A stretch of DNA of 64,000 nucleotides, from contig AP031351.1 in NCBI GenBank assembly GCA_037833965.1, positions 2,492,501 to 2,556,500 of the forward strand, given 5' to 3'. The number at the start of each line of letters is the position of its first letter. The first letter of the stretch is position 1. A program made the translations under genes and the position numbers. Below, one piece after another: positions 1 to 13,755 of this stretch. The stretch is from Marchantia polymorpha subsp. ruderalis. Its lineage: Eukaryota > Streptophyta > Marchantiopsida > Marchantiales > Marchantiaceae. Below the pieces are notes generated by a model. The model worked only from the letters and a program-made list of their open reading frames with translations, had not been told where the DNA came from and ran no database searches.

Positions 1-3000
1 TCTTACAGGACCTGCTGCCTCTCGTGGCCTCGGGGAAGAGCCGAACCCTTGTTTCCTTTCCAGCTTGTCTGTCCGGGGCTAATTCTCCTCGAACTGAAAT
101 CATCCCTCTCTCTCCTTCTGTGCTAAGTCTCCGTGACCGGCGACCTTCCATGCGTCCGTTTCTTTGTTCAGCAATTTCCAATTTCGGATTTCCGTAGGTC
201 CAGTGTTTTTTTATGGACGTATGGATGATCGCTGGACAAACGTCCAGTGCTGGATTTGCGATTGGTGGCACCAACAATACGAGGTGGGACCCAGACCCTC
301 GCATCGCAAAAACTTAACCAAAGCCACCCGCTGTCCTTTAGCTTCGGGTCTACATGCACTTCTCAGCATTTTGTAAGTTGCGTTCCCTTTCCGCGCAGCC
401 GAATTGTGTATTGGAAACAAAAACATTGATGTCCTGCCTGCGTCGTCGCTCAAGAATCCGCTATACCTCGGTCTTCATCACATCCTCTACTCTGTTCTCC
501 GGTCCAACGTGCAACGCAGCAGGCTTGAAGAACCTTCTTGACTTTCTAGACTATTTCTGTCTTCTAAATTTGAAGGTCCGGAAGGAGAAGAATCTTCGCT
601 GCGCTATGATTGGGCTCCTGCAGCACCAGGCGTAGAAGCACACCATCTTCTGTACTCATCTATAGCCTTCATTATGGTCTCTGCACGCCCCCAGCCACCA
701 ATGGATCTGCTTACAGACAATTCTCTAATCGAGCAACCTCATCCACCCAGACTTATGGGACCTTACTTACGAGAACGGAATCCTAGCAGTATACAGAACG
801 ACGACGGTCAAATACCGACTCTTTTCCTTCTCCCGTTACAGAGTATCAAACGACGAGCACTTTACTTCTGAGTCAGTAATTTGTGAAATCACAGTGTGAC
901 AACAGACGCAAATATGTTTACGATTGTAATCCTGCTTTGGTGCCTTCCCATCCTTTTCGCGATGTACGCATCGGTGTTTACGGTTGTCATCTTCTGCACT
1001 TACAAAGAACCCGGAAACGCCTAAACTAATGCACGGAATCCTAGGGCGCAGTTTCACTGACCCTAGGATTCCTGTACGTTGAATATACATTCCACGAGTC
1101 CAGGAGTGTATTCGGTATCCGCTATGAAGAAGAACGTAGGAGTTGGGCACCTCTCATTTGACCTCTTTTGACCTGAGCCTTTATGAATCTCCAGTCAAAG
1201 AGAACAAAGGAAGGTGTCCATATTCAGACGCCATCCGCACTCCTGGCCGCACGCGCGCGCCAAGGAGCGGGATTCGTCGACGTTGACACCTCATGTTTTC
1301 ACATTAAGAATGTGACTGCCAATCTTGTGAAAACTTGCAACACTCTTCCAGCCTTCCCTTCTCGAAATTGATCAGCTGCTAGGCACGGTGGACGATCTAA
1401 ACCCTCGGTAGGCCAAACGAAGGAAATAAACGCGAGGTTTTATGAGCGAAACACTCCAAGATAAGATGGTTCTCGAAGAGAACGGTAAATCGCAGGGAGG
1501 TTGCGATATTATCAGGCACTTCCCTCTTCGGTGACAAGGAACCCGCCTTAAGCCCTCGTAATTGCAATAATTTGAAACAGCATCTAAATCACTAAAAATT
1601 TTACATAGGAAATCTTATCTCGATTCATTCATCATCATAGCAATCTTCATTCTCATAGCTACAAATGAACAACACACATGAAATGTCCTGAAATCTTCAA
1701 TGCCTTCAACGCTTGCAGTTTTAATCAGGCTTAGAACACATTTATGTTTCCTATGTGAAAATTTGACTCCTTATTACTTTAGGCGGGGAGATTAAGAAGA
1801 TGACTTAAGCCTCGGAAAGATATAAAGTCAAGACATATCACCTCGTTAGGTTAAGTCTGCGTAAATTTGTGTTATTCAATAAGACAGTATTCAAAATATA
1901 GCTCAAAAGTCTTAAAAGTGCTATCTTACGATAGTCTGCACCTATAGAAAGAAGCAATGCAAACGTATAAATCGTAGACTGCTCGTATCCATCTTTACGT
2001 TTTTTCTCAATCTGATGCGTAATAGCAGGTTCCTCCGTGGAATCTGAGATAATCGTAATGTTCTTAGAGAAGCAACCAGTGGCAATATTAGGATTTCAGG
2101 ATTTTCCAACCCAGCTTGCTTTCAAAAAGTCATAATGGGTCCTCACCCAAATCACGATACTTTCATAAACTTTCTCGCAGGGTTAGGGCTTTCACGCCGC
2201 CAGATAATTCGCAGTTTTCATTTGGAACCATTGGCCCAGTCAATTTTTGGTAACATTGAGCACTGTACCTACACTGGAAATATCGACAGGGCAAATGGCT
2301 CCGGTCTGGAGTCCCAGATCAGCCTTGAGATATCCAGACCTTCACGTTCTGGATTTCTCTTCATGTGTTTGGTAAGAGCCCCCAGTATTTTAGGACTATC
2401 TTCGGCAGTTCGAAAAATGCGGGAGATAACCCTCCATGTTGCCGCAATCTTTCCAAGATAAGAGCAAATCTTTCTTACCTTTCTTTACACGGTAATCCAA
2501 ATTCACCCATTTTGGGAAACCTAAAAAGGCACGAAATTTCGATCGTACGAGCTATAGGTGCAAGATTGCACTTTGAGAATGTTTGCAATGGGCAAAAGAA
2601 TTGTGGCGAAGTAGCTGGTGAAAGCTAGACATGACACGTACAGAAATATTGAACTCGCTAAGAACTGCGAAAAGCGCATTGAGTTCGATTAGATGTGCAC
2701 TCCCGTCTAGATTGACCTCATTAAGTACAAGGGCCAGTATGGGAACTCACTTGACAGATGGACATGAACGGAAACTATCTTCGACGTGCTTCTTCCCACC
2801 TACGTCAGAGAAAGAATATCTGTAGTGAATGCCATGTGTAAAGACTCGCAACTTGCAGAATCAAATCAAATCTAGTGGAGGAAACTGTTTTTCCTATGCA
2901 GATCCGAGCCATAGCTGGTTTGTAGAGTGGGGGACGGTAAAGCGAGTTCAGCTCGAAAAGAAGACACATCTCCCTAAGTAACTCACGTTGAATTTCACAT

Positions 3001-4040
3001 CGACTTGTCTTTTCAGGCGTCTGTATGCCGATCTTGGGCTCGAAGCCTCAGCGATTCTGCTGCGCCATCCGACCTCGAGCACCCTGTTATAATATTGCTG
3101 CTAACATGTACGGGTCAGAGATGGGAATAAACAAAGGAAGAGATAAACCGGACGCAGGGCCACCACCATCGATGTTATTATCCTGGAAGCCTGAAATCAG
3201 TTGACTAAACATTCTGGTCGTATGTTGTGGGCGAGTGAGTCATCTCCGTGCCGGAGAACGCAGCGCACAATAAACAATGCCTAAAGAAGAATAAATCCAC
3301 CTGCTGGTCTTTCGTCGCAGCGAGCATCTTCTGGCCTGGGGCCGCGAGCTTCGACCTTTGGAATACATTTGTATTATATGTAGCCCTATCCACATTCATC
3401 GAGTTGACTCGAAAGTAAAGCAGAACAAATAAAATTTTGTTTCAAGCAGTGCGAGAACATGCCGCTAACTTTTAGCGAGCACTGTATGTTGCATGCCGGC
3501 CCATTCATTCGCGCGCCCTGCGGCCAGTCAGAGCGCAGATGCCCTTATGGATCTGGTGACTTTTTTCACGCCCTTGGATCGCCCCAACGAACGACGCTGC
3601 CAAGCTTCCATCGTCGTCTTTGACGAAGATTCTGCCGTCGCCTGAACTCTTCTGCCAACCCTTCTGCCACTTCGTTTGAATATTTCAACGCTCTCTCTTC
3701 CTTTCTTCGTATATTATGGCCCCTCGGAATCTTCCATTACCGTTTCGCCTTCATTCTTTCTTCACAGGAATTTCCGAGTCCCTATTTGGGCTCGACTCTT
3801 TTTCGACGTACCTTATGAACCAAAGCCTTATTCGGAGAATCTTTTCCTTGCCTTCTGATTCCTTTATCGGAAGACGAAAATTACTGAGTACCATCTTCAC
3901 GAGGGTTGACATCTGACAGATTTGGGATTTGCACTCTATTTTGTGATGAACTCTGTCGACCCGGCGTAGGTTAAAGGCCCAATCACAGTAAAATACGAAT
4001 AATGTGGTAAAGACCCTCTTTAACTTTGCAACTCGTATGA
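1..4040. other. intergenic, no gene recognised
   Basis: GC-moderate sequence with only short reading frames (about 60-110 codons) on both strands. None shows a domain or a convincing exon series with splice sites. I see no tRNA, LTR or long repeat. Diverged untranslated or intronic sequence of a neighbouring gene cannot be excluded. Confidence 0.5.
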
Positions 4041-4789
4041 AGATTTCAATGCACAAGGTTTTGTTATTCAATTTTTTATCATTAATTTGTTTGAAGTAAA
4101 TTTTTTGACTACTAGGATAATACAAGTTGTGTATATCATTTCTGACATAATATATGTATATTTATGCAGATGAGTTTATTCCTATCATGATGTTATGATT
4201 CAAAATTAGAAAGAGAATTTGAGTATAAGTACGATTTTTGATATAACCATGAGTGCGTGATATCTAGCCAAAAGAGAGTTTATAACAACATATTGTGTAT
4301 AGTTTTTTAACACAATCGAATGGAATTTTAGTCCATAATAATTTAATTTTTATTTGCACAATCATGGTTGTCAAATTACATTGATTATCATGAATGTAAT
4401 AAAATGATCAAAATTGACCTTATCTTATTTTATACTATACATTACAATTTCTAGAGTTGAATTTGGATGATAAAAAACCAAGTTTCATAACTTGGTAAAA
4501 AACAATGATGATTTGAATACAAATCAAATTGCCATGTCGTATCATGTAGCATTATCTTAATGTTTTTCAAGTCGACATTTTATGTAACCTTGTGAAATAA
4601 TCAAATATGATATAAAAAAATGACTCATTTTCTACAATTAAAAAAATTCCAACAAAATCCACAACAATATTTTGTATAATATGAAAAAGATGTTAGGATT
4701 CAACCTTATGAGGAGACTATAGATTGTTGATGAAGGTGGATCGATTATCATACTTCATTTGTAACTTTTAGTTTTGAGACATATTGATG

Positions 4790-5345
4790 AGTATGATGAA
4801 TGTATTATTTTGTTTGAGGCTTTTTAGCAACATTTTCATCTCAAAAAGCTATCAAACATGTTGTATGTACTCTTTAAGCAGATGAGCTTCAAGATGAAAG
4901 ATTATGACACAAAGATCATAGATCACATCAATGCATTCAGTTATTATGTGATTGATCTTCAGATTCTTGTAGAGTATATCAATGATGATATAAAAGTTTT
5001 TCATCTTTTGAATTCTTCGTCTTCAACTTATCAATCACTATCAACTGTCTTTGTTTCATTATCATAGACAACCAATCACTTACAACGAAGTTGTAAGTGC
5101 TATGTTGACTCATGACTTACTCTATAAGATGAGGATGGCATCTTCTCTGTAGTCTTATCTGTTACGGTACCAAATGTGATTCAAGTATTATATTTACAAT
5201 GTGACAAAGATTATGAAATGGTTTTCGGAATAAATTACTAGAGAACTACTATGTGTTGGAAATGTGGCCAGAGAGATCACGTCAAGAAGAACTCACGTGT
5301 CAAGACCAAAAGTGTTGATCCTCGGTTAGCCAATGTGGTTCAAGA
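4790..5345 (+). pseudogene. relic of Ty1/copia gag
   Basis: An open stretch at 4858-5067 reads like the UBN2-type gag of plant copia elements: it has the LYVLF...MSFKM start, HINAFSYYVIDLQ in the middle, and an LLNSSSSTYQSL segment near the end. About 190 bases downstream, at 5254-5304, a zinc-knuckle remnant reads CWKCGQRDHVKKNS, where the last ligand of the C-C-H-C pattern has become Ser. Stops separate the pieces. Polymerase and LTRs were not found nearby. This element is far more decayed than the copia element at 19.4-24.4 kb. Assignment rests on motif resemblance only. Confidence 0.6.
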
Positions 5346-6299
5346 TTTTTACCGTAAGTAGTATGACTTGCTAGAAGGTGTACTAACAATTAGAGGATAT
5401 ACTTAAGGCGGCAAAATCTAGCTTGCAAACTCAAATATTATGAAAACAATATTCTCATCAAATAACTACGCATCGTGTGAACTTTCTTGTACTTTTTTAT
5501 GCGAGAAAAGAGACAATTGATTATATTTAGAATTTAAAATTTGCTATTTTGAAACTTGATGAGTTGCAATACAAGCAAATGTAGGTATATCAAAAAAACT
5601 ATTTGTACGATGTTACCAAAACAATATTTGAAACAAGAAGGATTTTTCTAGTCCAAAAATTTATAACTTGTTAAAGTTCAAAAAATCCATGCAAACCGAT
5701 ATATCTACAAAAAAAATATTCAATCGAGTAACTAATCTTGTTTATCTTTTCCAATCATGATGTCTGCTTAATATTTGATCAAACTTAACATAAGTTTTGT
5801 TTATTTTAGTTAGTTTGATTATGATAATAAAGACTTTGGCATCAACAAGCACTTTGTAGATTTAATATTGCTTACATGAATGATTTATTTCTTCTTTCAG
5901 TTTTTTGTTGAATATTTTTTGCTATGTATCTTGATTTGGACAATAATACAATGACGTAAATTAAGCATAAAGAGGTATTAGCCATAATTTAACAGTTATT
6001 ATATTATTATTTAACACTCACATCAAATCCAGTTATATTATTGCATTGGTTTTGATTTTAAGAATACTCCTCATAAAGCAAAGAATATGTGAATTTAAGA
6101 CTTTTTAATAATAAATAGTATGTGTGTTTATACATTTCATTCATATTCTTTGTGAATAGAAAAACCATACACGAAATATAATAAATCAATAACACTATGA
6201 GATCTCTTGAGCAATGGAGCTATAACCAGCATAAAAAGAATGAGATTTACATAATCTATTTTGTACTGTATTCATTTTTATTCGCAAAAACCTCAATAG

Positions 6300-6332
6300 T
6301 TTCATAATCCATAAAAAAAATGGATTATGAAA
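6300..6332. repeat. 13-bp perfect inverted repeat, A7 loop
   Basis: The arms at 6300-6312 and 6320-6332 are exact reverse complements around seven A residues. It lies in AT-rich block 1 with no gene nearby, so a function is unlikely. Confidence 0.7.
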
Positions 6333-7943
6333 AAATTGTAATAAGTAAACTAATATAAATTTCTAGTTCTCTATCCATAATCTTCTTAGTACATACTGAT
6401 AACACTAACTCTTGGGAAAGAGAACATTGAAACAAAAAATACTCCACCCAAGTAATTTATTAAGAATAATTAATTTTAAGGCCTGAAAATTTAAATTGTA
6501 AACCTCTACATGGAACTGAAATAAATAGCATAAGAAATTCTGTATTTATTATCTATGTTTGAAAATATATAGGCCCTACAGTTTGTTTTGGGTCTAGAGT
6601 ATAAATACTAATCTCGCCGACTACCCTACTTATTCTCGCTCACGCCAAAATCAACACCCAAATCCAAATAAGATTTCAAACCATAAGAGACCAGAGAGAT
6701 GAAGTGTGCAATTATCGTTATTTTGTATAGCCTAAACCCGCTTGTCGTAGGGACAAAGAATGAAAGGAAGAGACGACCGAGCCAAATGTAGATCTGAGTT
6801 ATCAGGTCAAGAGTTCAAGTTTTCTACTTCTCACCGCTTGCGTGCAGATATGGATGAACTGGGGGGACCAGAGGCTGACCACCCATTGGATGGCGCCAGC
6901 TTCCTGGAGGTGAGGCTTCTTAGGGTACAGCGAGATTTATGAGACTACTAAGATTATTATTATTGAGATTTATAAGATTTCGAGTTATCCTAAAACGTTC
7001 CAGTCACAGTCTGTGGGCGTTTCTGCCTTCAACGAAGTGCATATGAAGCCATTCTGTGTGTCTCTAGAATGACTCGAGACACACTTCTGAGACGCTTTTT
7101 CTCTGGAGGGAAAAAACATTGATACTCTTAAAACTGGCTTCATGGTAAACAGGTGTGTCTCAAGAGCATGGCACTAAGCTCCTTTACACCTACGCGGAGG
7201 CAGTCCGTCCACTAATTGGCAGTTATCAGTCGCAAGGCTTATGCTAGTGCCTATAACGATGCAGTCTGTGATCAGATCCAGTCATGTTGACAGTGCTTGT
7301 GCTTCAGTCAGTCGACTGAAGCTTAAAACTGAACGATGTACAATTGTTGTTGCTTTTAGAACTTTTGTGGACTTAACCGGAGCAAATGTTTCACTATGCT
7401 CACCAAAGTTGGACCAACAAATGTACAGCAGATCGAGAAAATCCTAGGTCGAATTTCACCATGCCAAAGATCATGTCCTTTTGCAGTCATGTGCTCAAGA
7501 ATTATTTTAAAGGTGACAGACATCCTACATGGCCAGGTTCTGATTTCGTTGTAATGGAAGCCCAACCTCGGCTCAAATCACAGAAAAATTGCAAAAAAAA
7601 TCTGGTCGAAACGAAATGAGGGTCCTTACACTAGGATAAACTTATTGCAATATGCTCACAGCTTTACTCGTAAGTACTCTCAAGAGATACAAATAAAAAG
7701 AAATGGATATGTTCTTATGCTGCAGTTGTGCAGCATAAGAACAGACGCGTTGATCCAGACGCGTTGATCCAGATATATGATGTCCAGCCAAAATACTGTA
7801 AAAGCAACGTATATGCTGCGTGAAGACTTTGGGATAAAATAGAGGAGGTCAGTTCCATCAACAACCTGTAGGAAGAGAGCACAGTTAAGGTCTTGTTCAA
7901 GTTGTGACTACGGATTCACGTTCAGGATCTCACAGAATAAGCC

Positions 7944-8003
7944 AGAGTTTCCCTCATAAAAGTAGATAAGAGTTTCCCTCATAAAAGTAGATAAGAGTTT
8001 CCA
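7944..8003. repeat. 25-bp tandem repeat, about 2.4 copies
   Basis: A 25-base unit beginning AGAGTTTCCCTCATAAAAG starts at 7944, 7969 and 7994, the last copy being partial. The first two copies are identical, suggesting recent replication slippage. Confidence 0.8.
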
Positions 8004-11000
8004 TACAAGTTACTTGTGTTCCTACATAGAATATGAGATAAGACAGGACGACTGACACCTGCGTTTCTCTGGTGCATTAAAAGCTGCCCGGGCAAACTTG
8101 GATCAAGCTTGGTGCTCTATGATACTGGAGTCCTACCTTCACTTCATTCCTCTCGCTGTAGGGTACCCCACAAACTCTGTATGAAAATTGTCATCGAGTA
8201 GGCAAATGCACCCGTAGACCGTGTACACTATTTATTTTTATGTATTGTAGTTGAATGGCCTGCATACAAAAACTCTGCTACAGCAGGAAGTTCTACCACT
8301 AAAGCCTTCCGAAGAAAGGTTTGAGTAACTAGATAAAAGAGTACAAAAATACTGAACACTTTAACAGCATTTACCTTAAGCCTTCACCGTCTACGTGATT
8401 TAAACATTGAACACTCGTGGCCTTACGTTCAGTATGGAACTCTGACATGCGAGCACAGGGTAAATGCAGCCGAGGCGTACTTTCACTGGTAAACAACAGC
8501 AAGGAAAGGTAGTGAACAAGCATATCAAGATAAGCTAATGTCATCTTTCTGCACCATTAACTCAAAATCAGGAAACTCGGCATCATATGTAATAGTGAAT
8601 CTACGACTGATGTCGCAGGTGCTACACTCGCTACTTCCACTGACCTCGCTATCTGTGTTATCCATAATTTCTCCGGTTTGTTCGTCTGTAGCCCCTCGTT
8701 CCTCTTTCTGCTTATTGCAATAAGTAAACGTCTAGCCTCTTGATGTCCTACTGTTTCTATCCCTAAGACATATCTCGCTTATTGTTTCTGCTCTGATTTA
8801 CATCCTTAAAGCTGATTTCCAAGTTGGGTCTGTGTCTAGCCTTATCAGTTCATATCTCACTACCTTGAGTTTGGTTCACCAACTGAAAGCCAGCCAGACA
8901 GGTCACTCGCTACTTCCATTCTTTAAATTCATGTCTTATTCTCGCAGACACTGCATACGGTCTAAAACCTCAAAAAGTAAGACGCATCAGTAGACTTCAC
9001 TGTCTGCTCTATTGCTACCTCTGGCTGTAAGACCATAAGACGAATCTTGGGTCGAACATTTCAATACGCTCTAGACATAGTATAAACAATGTAAACAAGA
9101 CCAAACATACACGTCAATTTCTAGTTTGTTTAAAATTGCGAATGGCCCCAGCGTTGGCAAGCATTAACAATTTTAGAACACACACTAGCCATAATTTACG
9201 AACGCACAACAACTTATGACCGTATAAGCAACCATTCTGCTGTTGAAGTAGCTCGGTAATATTAGTCAAAAGCAGTATCTCAGTTACATCTATATATGCA
9301 TACATACACGAGGGCTCTAACATTCTTCCCAAGCATCTGCACCTGCAACCTGCTTTCATGATGCTATGTGTTTGTTTTACGATGTCTGTTGTTAATACAA
9401 ACGCCAAACAGGTGCAAATAACAATCCAGCAAAGACCAGAAACAGAATTAAAAGAATCTAAGGAAGTGGAAGAGAAGTGATACCAAGGACCAAGAAGGTA
9501 CTCACGGGTGTGCAAGCTTAGATGATATGGTTACAGAACAGACATCCAGAGTCTTTGGTTAACGTGGAAAGTTAGCGTGTATCAGATTTATATATGTTGC
9601 AAGACTGAATACTGATTACAACTAATCCGTACAGGACTCGGGAGTTGTAACCGAAATTGAGAGATATAGAAGTACACTGGAGTACTAATTTGATCTGCAC
9701 ATCCCCGCGTCAATTTGTACAGTGACATATAATAGCTAGTGTAGACCAGATCGATTCCGGATATGAATCCAGAGACTAATCAACGGAGAGAAAAACATCT
9801 GTTTTGGAATACAAATATACCTGATAGCATTAGTTTTCTACACATCAGTGTTCCTCAAGACCATGTAACAAAGAAGCAAGCATCACAAATAACGTGGATG
9901 GTTCCATTTCCAGCTATCACTCCTAAATGAGCCGATATAATGCACTTCATACACTTTTAAGAAATACGGCGCCTCATACGGAGAAGACTTGAAAAGAAAG
10001 TCGGATTCATCGCTTGATGATACAAACTTTGTAGTCATGGGCACCAACCGACATCCCAGGACTGGCAAACGTAGACTATAAGTGATACGGAGGAATAGGA
10101 AGCATTGTAATTCGAGCGCATTCCACACACCAGTACTACAAAACGAGGCCCAATTTGTAACGGCCACTACCATATATATGTATTTATACACGCTTCCTAT
10201 CCATATTTAAGTCGCTGAAGCGATTTTGGCCAAACAACTCTGCCTAAATACATCATCAAATTTCACTAGCTCACGTAGTTACATGATGTGCAGGTTCTTA
10301 TTAGAGCTTCCAAGTCGGCAGTATCACATACTATGGTACAAGGGTGAGTGGTTCGATAAGTTATGGCGAGGACATCTGCGGCAATTTCTGTGAATAAGTA
10401 TATGCGTCACATTGATCACTTTCTATCACAAATGAAATGGCAATTACTATCTGGCCTATTAAGAAAACCGTCTCGTGGTCTGCAAAGAACGTGTATAGTG
10501 GTGTACTAGTCTTGGTATTACACAGCTTATTGAATTTACAGCTCGGCAGCTGAATGAAAAGCCTCCGGGTTCACTCTTCAAGATTTCAATCTGAATTTAA
10601 AGACAGCAGTCAGTGTATCAAAGCTGAATTTCGCAAAAACTGCAGGAAAAGTTTCATATCTTCGGTCAGATCGCAGACTCACTTCCCACGTTAATCTTCT
10701 GACGCACCGGGGAGATTTTCCTCGGCATACAGCCGCCACCTCAAAAGGTAAACAAGACAACAACAGAGAAGACCACATGGAATATAAAACCAAAACAAAA
10801 TGCTTTTCGAACAAGGGAAGATTCTACGATTCAGTTTTGATAACCACTTATCTTTGAAACCTAAAAAGCGTTAGTGAAAGTGCTTGCGTTGGACATTGAA
10901 GCGATGAAGTCGACACAGAAGAATGTCCTCTCAACGGATTTCGTCAACACGGGCTCATGAAGGCACCAGCAATCTGACAAAACTTCATTGCTACTTCAGA

Positions 11001-11137
11001 ACAAATCAATCAAAATTTGCAAATCAGTACAGCTCCTTGATTAATTGGATGATGATCCTCCTCGCAAGTACTCCTACATAGAGAGTAACTTACCCTTGTC
11101 AAACCCACTCATCTCTCAAAAACCTTCTCTTGGTCGA

Positions 11138-11190
11138 GCCCAACCCACAGCTAGTAGACATCCAGCCCAACCCACAGCTAGTAGACATCC
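11138..11190. repeat. 27-bp tandem duplication
   Basis: A unit beginning GCCCAACCCACAGCTAGTAG starts at 11138 and again at 11165, with both copies essentially identical. No coding context is visible. Confidence 0.8.
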
Positions 11191-12347
11191 TTCCCAGCCA
11201 AACCTCAAACTCCACGGAGAGGACAGAAAACCATATAACAAGGCAATTCTGAAATCCCTGGCGCAAATCTGTCTGGTCCTGCCTGTTCGGTAGAATTTGA
11301 CATAGCACCATAGATTGGCAGTTTGCTTCAAACTTTGTCCACGAGTTCTTTATTGCGTTTGTTATTCCAATTGTCTGGATTTTTCGTTGATACCTTAATA
11401 CTCTTCTCCATAGCCTCATCGGCGTGTGATCAAATTATTACCATCTACGGTCACACTCGTGCCCATTTCTATACTGGGGTCTAAAGCTCACTGGTAAATA
11501 AATCACAGCGTGCTCACTTATTTGCTTTGGAGTAAAAGCACAGAAAAAACTGAGATCTTCTTTGAAAAGTCGTAAGTTAGCCGATACTTATATATATGGT
11601 ATCATGTGTAGTGTATTGTATATCATATGTACATAAGACCGTATAATACGGAGATCGCCCTTCTCAACCATTCCAGTACTCTGTAGTGTATAAAAGACCC
11701 AAGTCCTACGGTAGGAGGGGAGATCCACCTAATTACTTGTCGACTCTCTAATCAGATCTTCCTCGTCTGATGTGCGCCAATTCTGCAGAATAAGGGACAC
11801 GTGCCTGAAGAGCAGACTTCACGTCGCTCGTGTCACTGACAAAATCATGACAAGGCCATCGTCCTCCCTCCCTCGGCGCTTTTTGGGCTTTATGCGCTTT
11901 ATGCTTTCTTAAGTTCCTCTCTTCCGGCCGCTTGATGATTTGCACTTTTGCATAATGTTACTGTTCTATCGACCATTTGATTCAAACAAGTGCGAAATCT
12001 TTCCACCGATCGGACGATTATTTTTTGTTTCTGTATCGTACGATGTACGTCACTACTGTGGATTTACTCCGGCCGTAAGAGTTAATGAAATTGTAAGCTC
12101 CTTTCTTCCTTTGTTTCGTCTGAAGAATTTGCAACCTCTGTTGTTTCTCGCATGAGCTTTGCGGTGCGGTAGTGGTTCTGGAAGGGAGAGTTCTAGGTAC
12201 TGAATCACAGGGATTTACCAAAATTCCTCAATTTCAATATCTGAGGAAACGAAGAGACAAAGATGTATCAAGGAAGTTCCGGGAATTTTCGAATTTTGAG
12301 ACCGGTAGAGCAGATTATCTGATCATCCTAGACCGTGACCTGCAGCC

Positions 12348-13043
12348 ATGAGGACTATGAAATTTTTCCGGGAGTGGTGAGTTTTCAGCTTTCAAAGTAT
12401 GATGATTTAAGTCATATGCCTTCACCTTCTGCTGCAGATTGATTGTGGACGATTAGCCGGAGCATGTTGAATTCGCCATCTGTCCATCAACCTCCTCCCT
12501 TGTCTGATGGAGTACATTCCACTGAAGTTTTTTGAGGTAGCTTCATGGACCAGGATTGTACAGAGTACAATTTAGACTTGGAGCCTTCAGTCCTTTCGTA
12601 GTTCACTCGCTCATCGTGAAGAATCTCTTGACATTGCGGATTGCAGTAACAACATTTTGTACCCTCCTGAGGATCGAGATAAGAAATCCCTCCTCTACGC
12701 CAGTCGAAATTGCGATCATCGGTCGCAAGATCGGATCATGCGATCAGGTTCTTCAAGATGTCACATCCGATCCAACCCTTTCCAGAACCAAATCACTTAG
12801 ATGCGCGAATTGTAAGCATGGAGAGGCAGTCTTTTTCCAGGTAAGTTTGAGCATCAGAGAGCCTCCTTTTTGGCTGTTCTTCAGTTTGCAACCTGAAGTA
12901 GCGATTTAGGCAAGTTTTCTGGTTCAGTCTGCGAGATTAGCTTTGTTGGTTTTTACACGCAGGCCACCTCGAGAGGAGAGGAAGGTATGACGTTTTTTTT
13001 TCTGTGCTGCAATCCTTATTGCGGACATCGATGGCGAGATTGA
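12348..13043 (+). pseudogene. RPB9: RPB9-like (RNA polymerase II subunit 9) probable pseudogene
   Basis: Three exon-like segments match plant RPB9, the small zinc-ribbon subunit of RNA polymerase II: 12348-12376 (start MRTMKFFRE), 12647-12840 and 12963-13043 (ends FLCCNPYCGHRWRD then TGA). Introns are GT-AG and phases fit family structure. The C-terminal TFIIS-like zinc ribbon is intact, including DPTLSRTKS, RCANCKHGEAVFFQ and the CC...C cysteines. The N-terminal zinc site is not: the first Cys of each CxxC pair is replaced, giving FFREC and ASRNC. About 43 bases are missing after RNCDH (the segment normally around DNNCVYRNE), so exons 1+2 total 223 nt and the frame is broken near 12715. Retained introns point to DNA-level duplication, not retroposition. 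A functional variant using an unseen exon is possible but unlikely. Confidence 0.8.
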
Positions 13044-13755
13044 GATTCGAAGAAGTTAACAATCTTCTTCGCATCCTCTTTTATGAAAATTTTAGACCAA
13101 TTTGGTGTGGTGTAGGTCATGTGTTGGGATAGTAGATATCACCACCTAAACTCCTCGCGGAATTCTCATACTTGGAATAGCCTTTTGCAGTTGTATAACA
13201 AGTGCCAATCTGGAATAGAGAACCTTGCACAGGAATCATCACTCTTCTTTGTCTTGCCGATGGCTGCTGCGCGTTGAGGGTCTCCTGGGGTTTTAGGGGT
13301 TGAAGTGGTAGAACAATTTGAAAGGTGGACGGTTTCGGACGGCGTCCTTGTCAATATCTCAGTTGTCATGAAACCCTTTTCTCAAGAGAAGATGTTCACC
13401 AAGATATGCAATGCTGTCTGACGTCCGTATGAAAATCTTTCATTTGGACAATGTTACACGGCACACTACGATTTGTACACTGAAGAAACAGAAATGATTC
13501 TTCATGCATCATGAAGAATCTGATAAACTGTAGAACAACACAGGACTCACTGTGTTGGAAGACAGAAAACTTGATAGACGATATGTAACACACTCTGTAT
13601 ATACTCGAAGCAACTAGTCTAAAACCCTAAACCTAGTCTCTAAACCTAATCTACATCTGGTGAGCAGTAGAGTATACGTCCAACAGAATCATTGCCCAAG
13701 AATGTTCAGTTCTTCTGAGTTGATCGGTTTTAGAGTCACTGGCCGTCTTCTTTAA
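13044..13755. other. intergenic, nothing clear
   Basis: Short frames only. A telo-box-like motif (AAACCCTAA) occurs at 13622-13630, a motif often found in plant promoters, but no transcription unit can be tied to it. Confidence 0.4.

Larger units (their letters stand above)
4040..6640. other. AT-rich block 1
   Basis: Composition changes abruptly to very AT-rich sequence with stops in all frames. The only recognisable content is the decayed copia gag relic near 4.86-5.34 kb and a short perfect hairpin at 6300-6332. It resembles the other AT-rich blocks in this window and is probably an accumulation of old, mutated transposons. Confidence 0.6.
6640..12340. other. intergenic, no gene recognised
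   Basis: Mixed-composition sequence with scattered short reading frames, the longest being 133 codons on the minus strand at 9114-9515. None has a recognisable domain. Two short tandem duplications are listed separately. I see no LTR or RNA gene. A fast-evolving or heavily split gene could be missed by eye. Confidence 0.4.

Noticed and set aside
9114-9515. Minus-strand 133-codon frame.
   Set aside because: Peptide is Cys/Leu-rich without any recognised motif, and flanking splice sites do not extend it.
13622-13630. AAACCCTAA, possible interstitial telomere repeat.
   Set aside because: Only one full unit is present, so it is at most a telo-box promoter motif.
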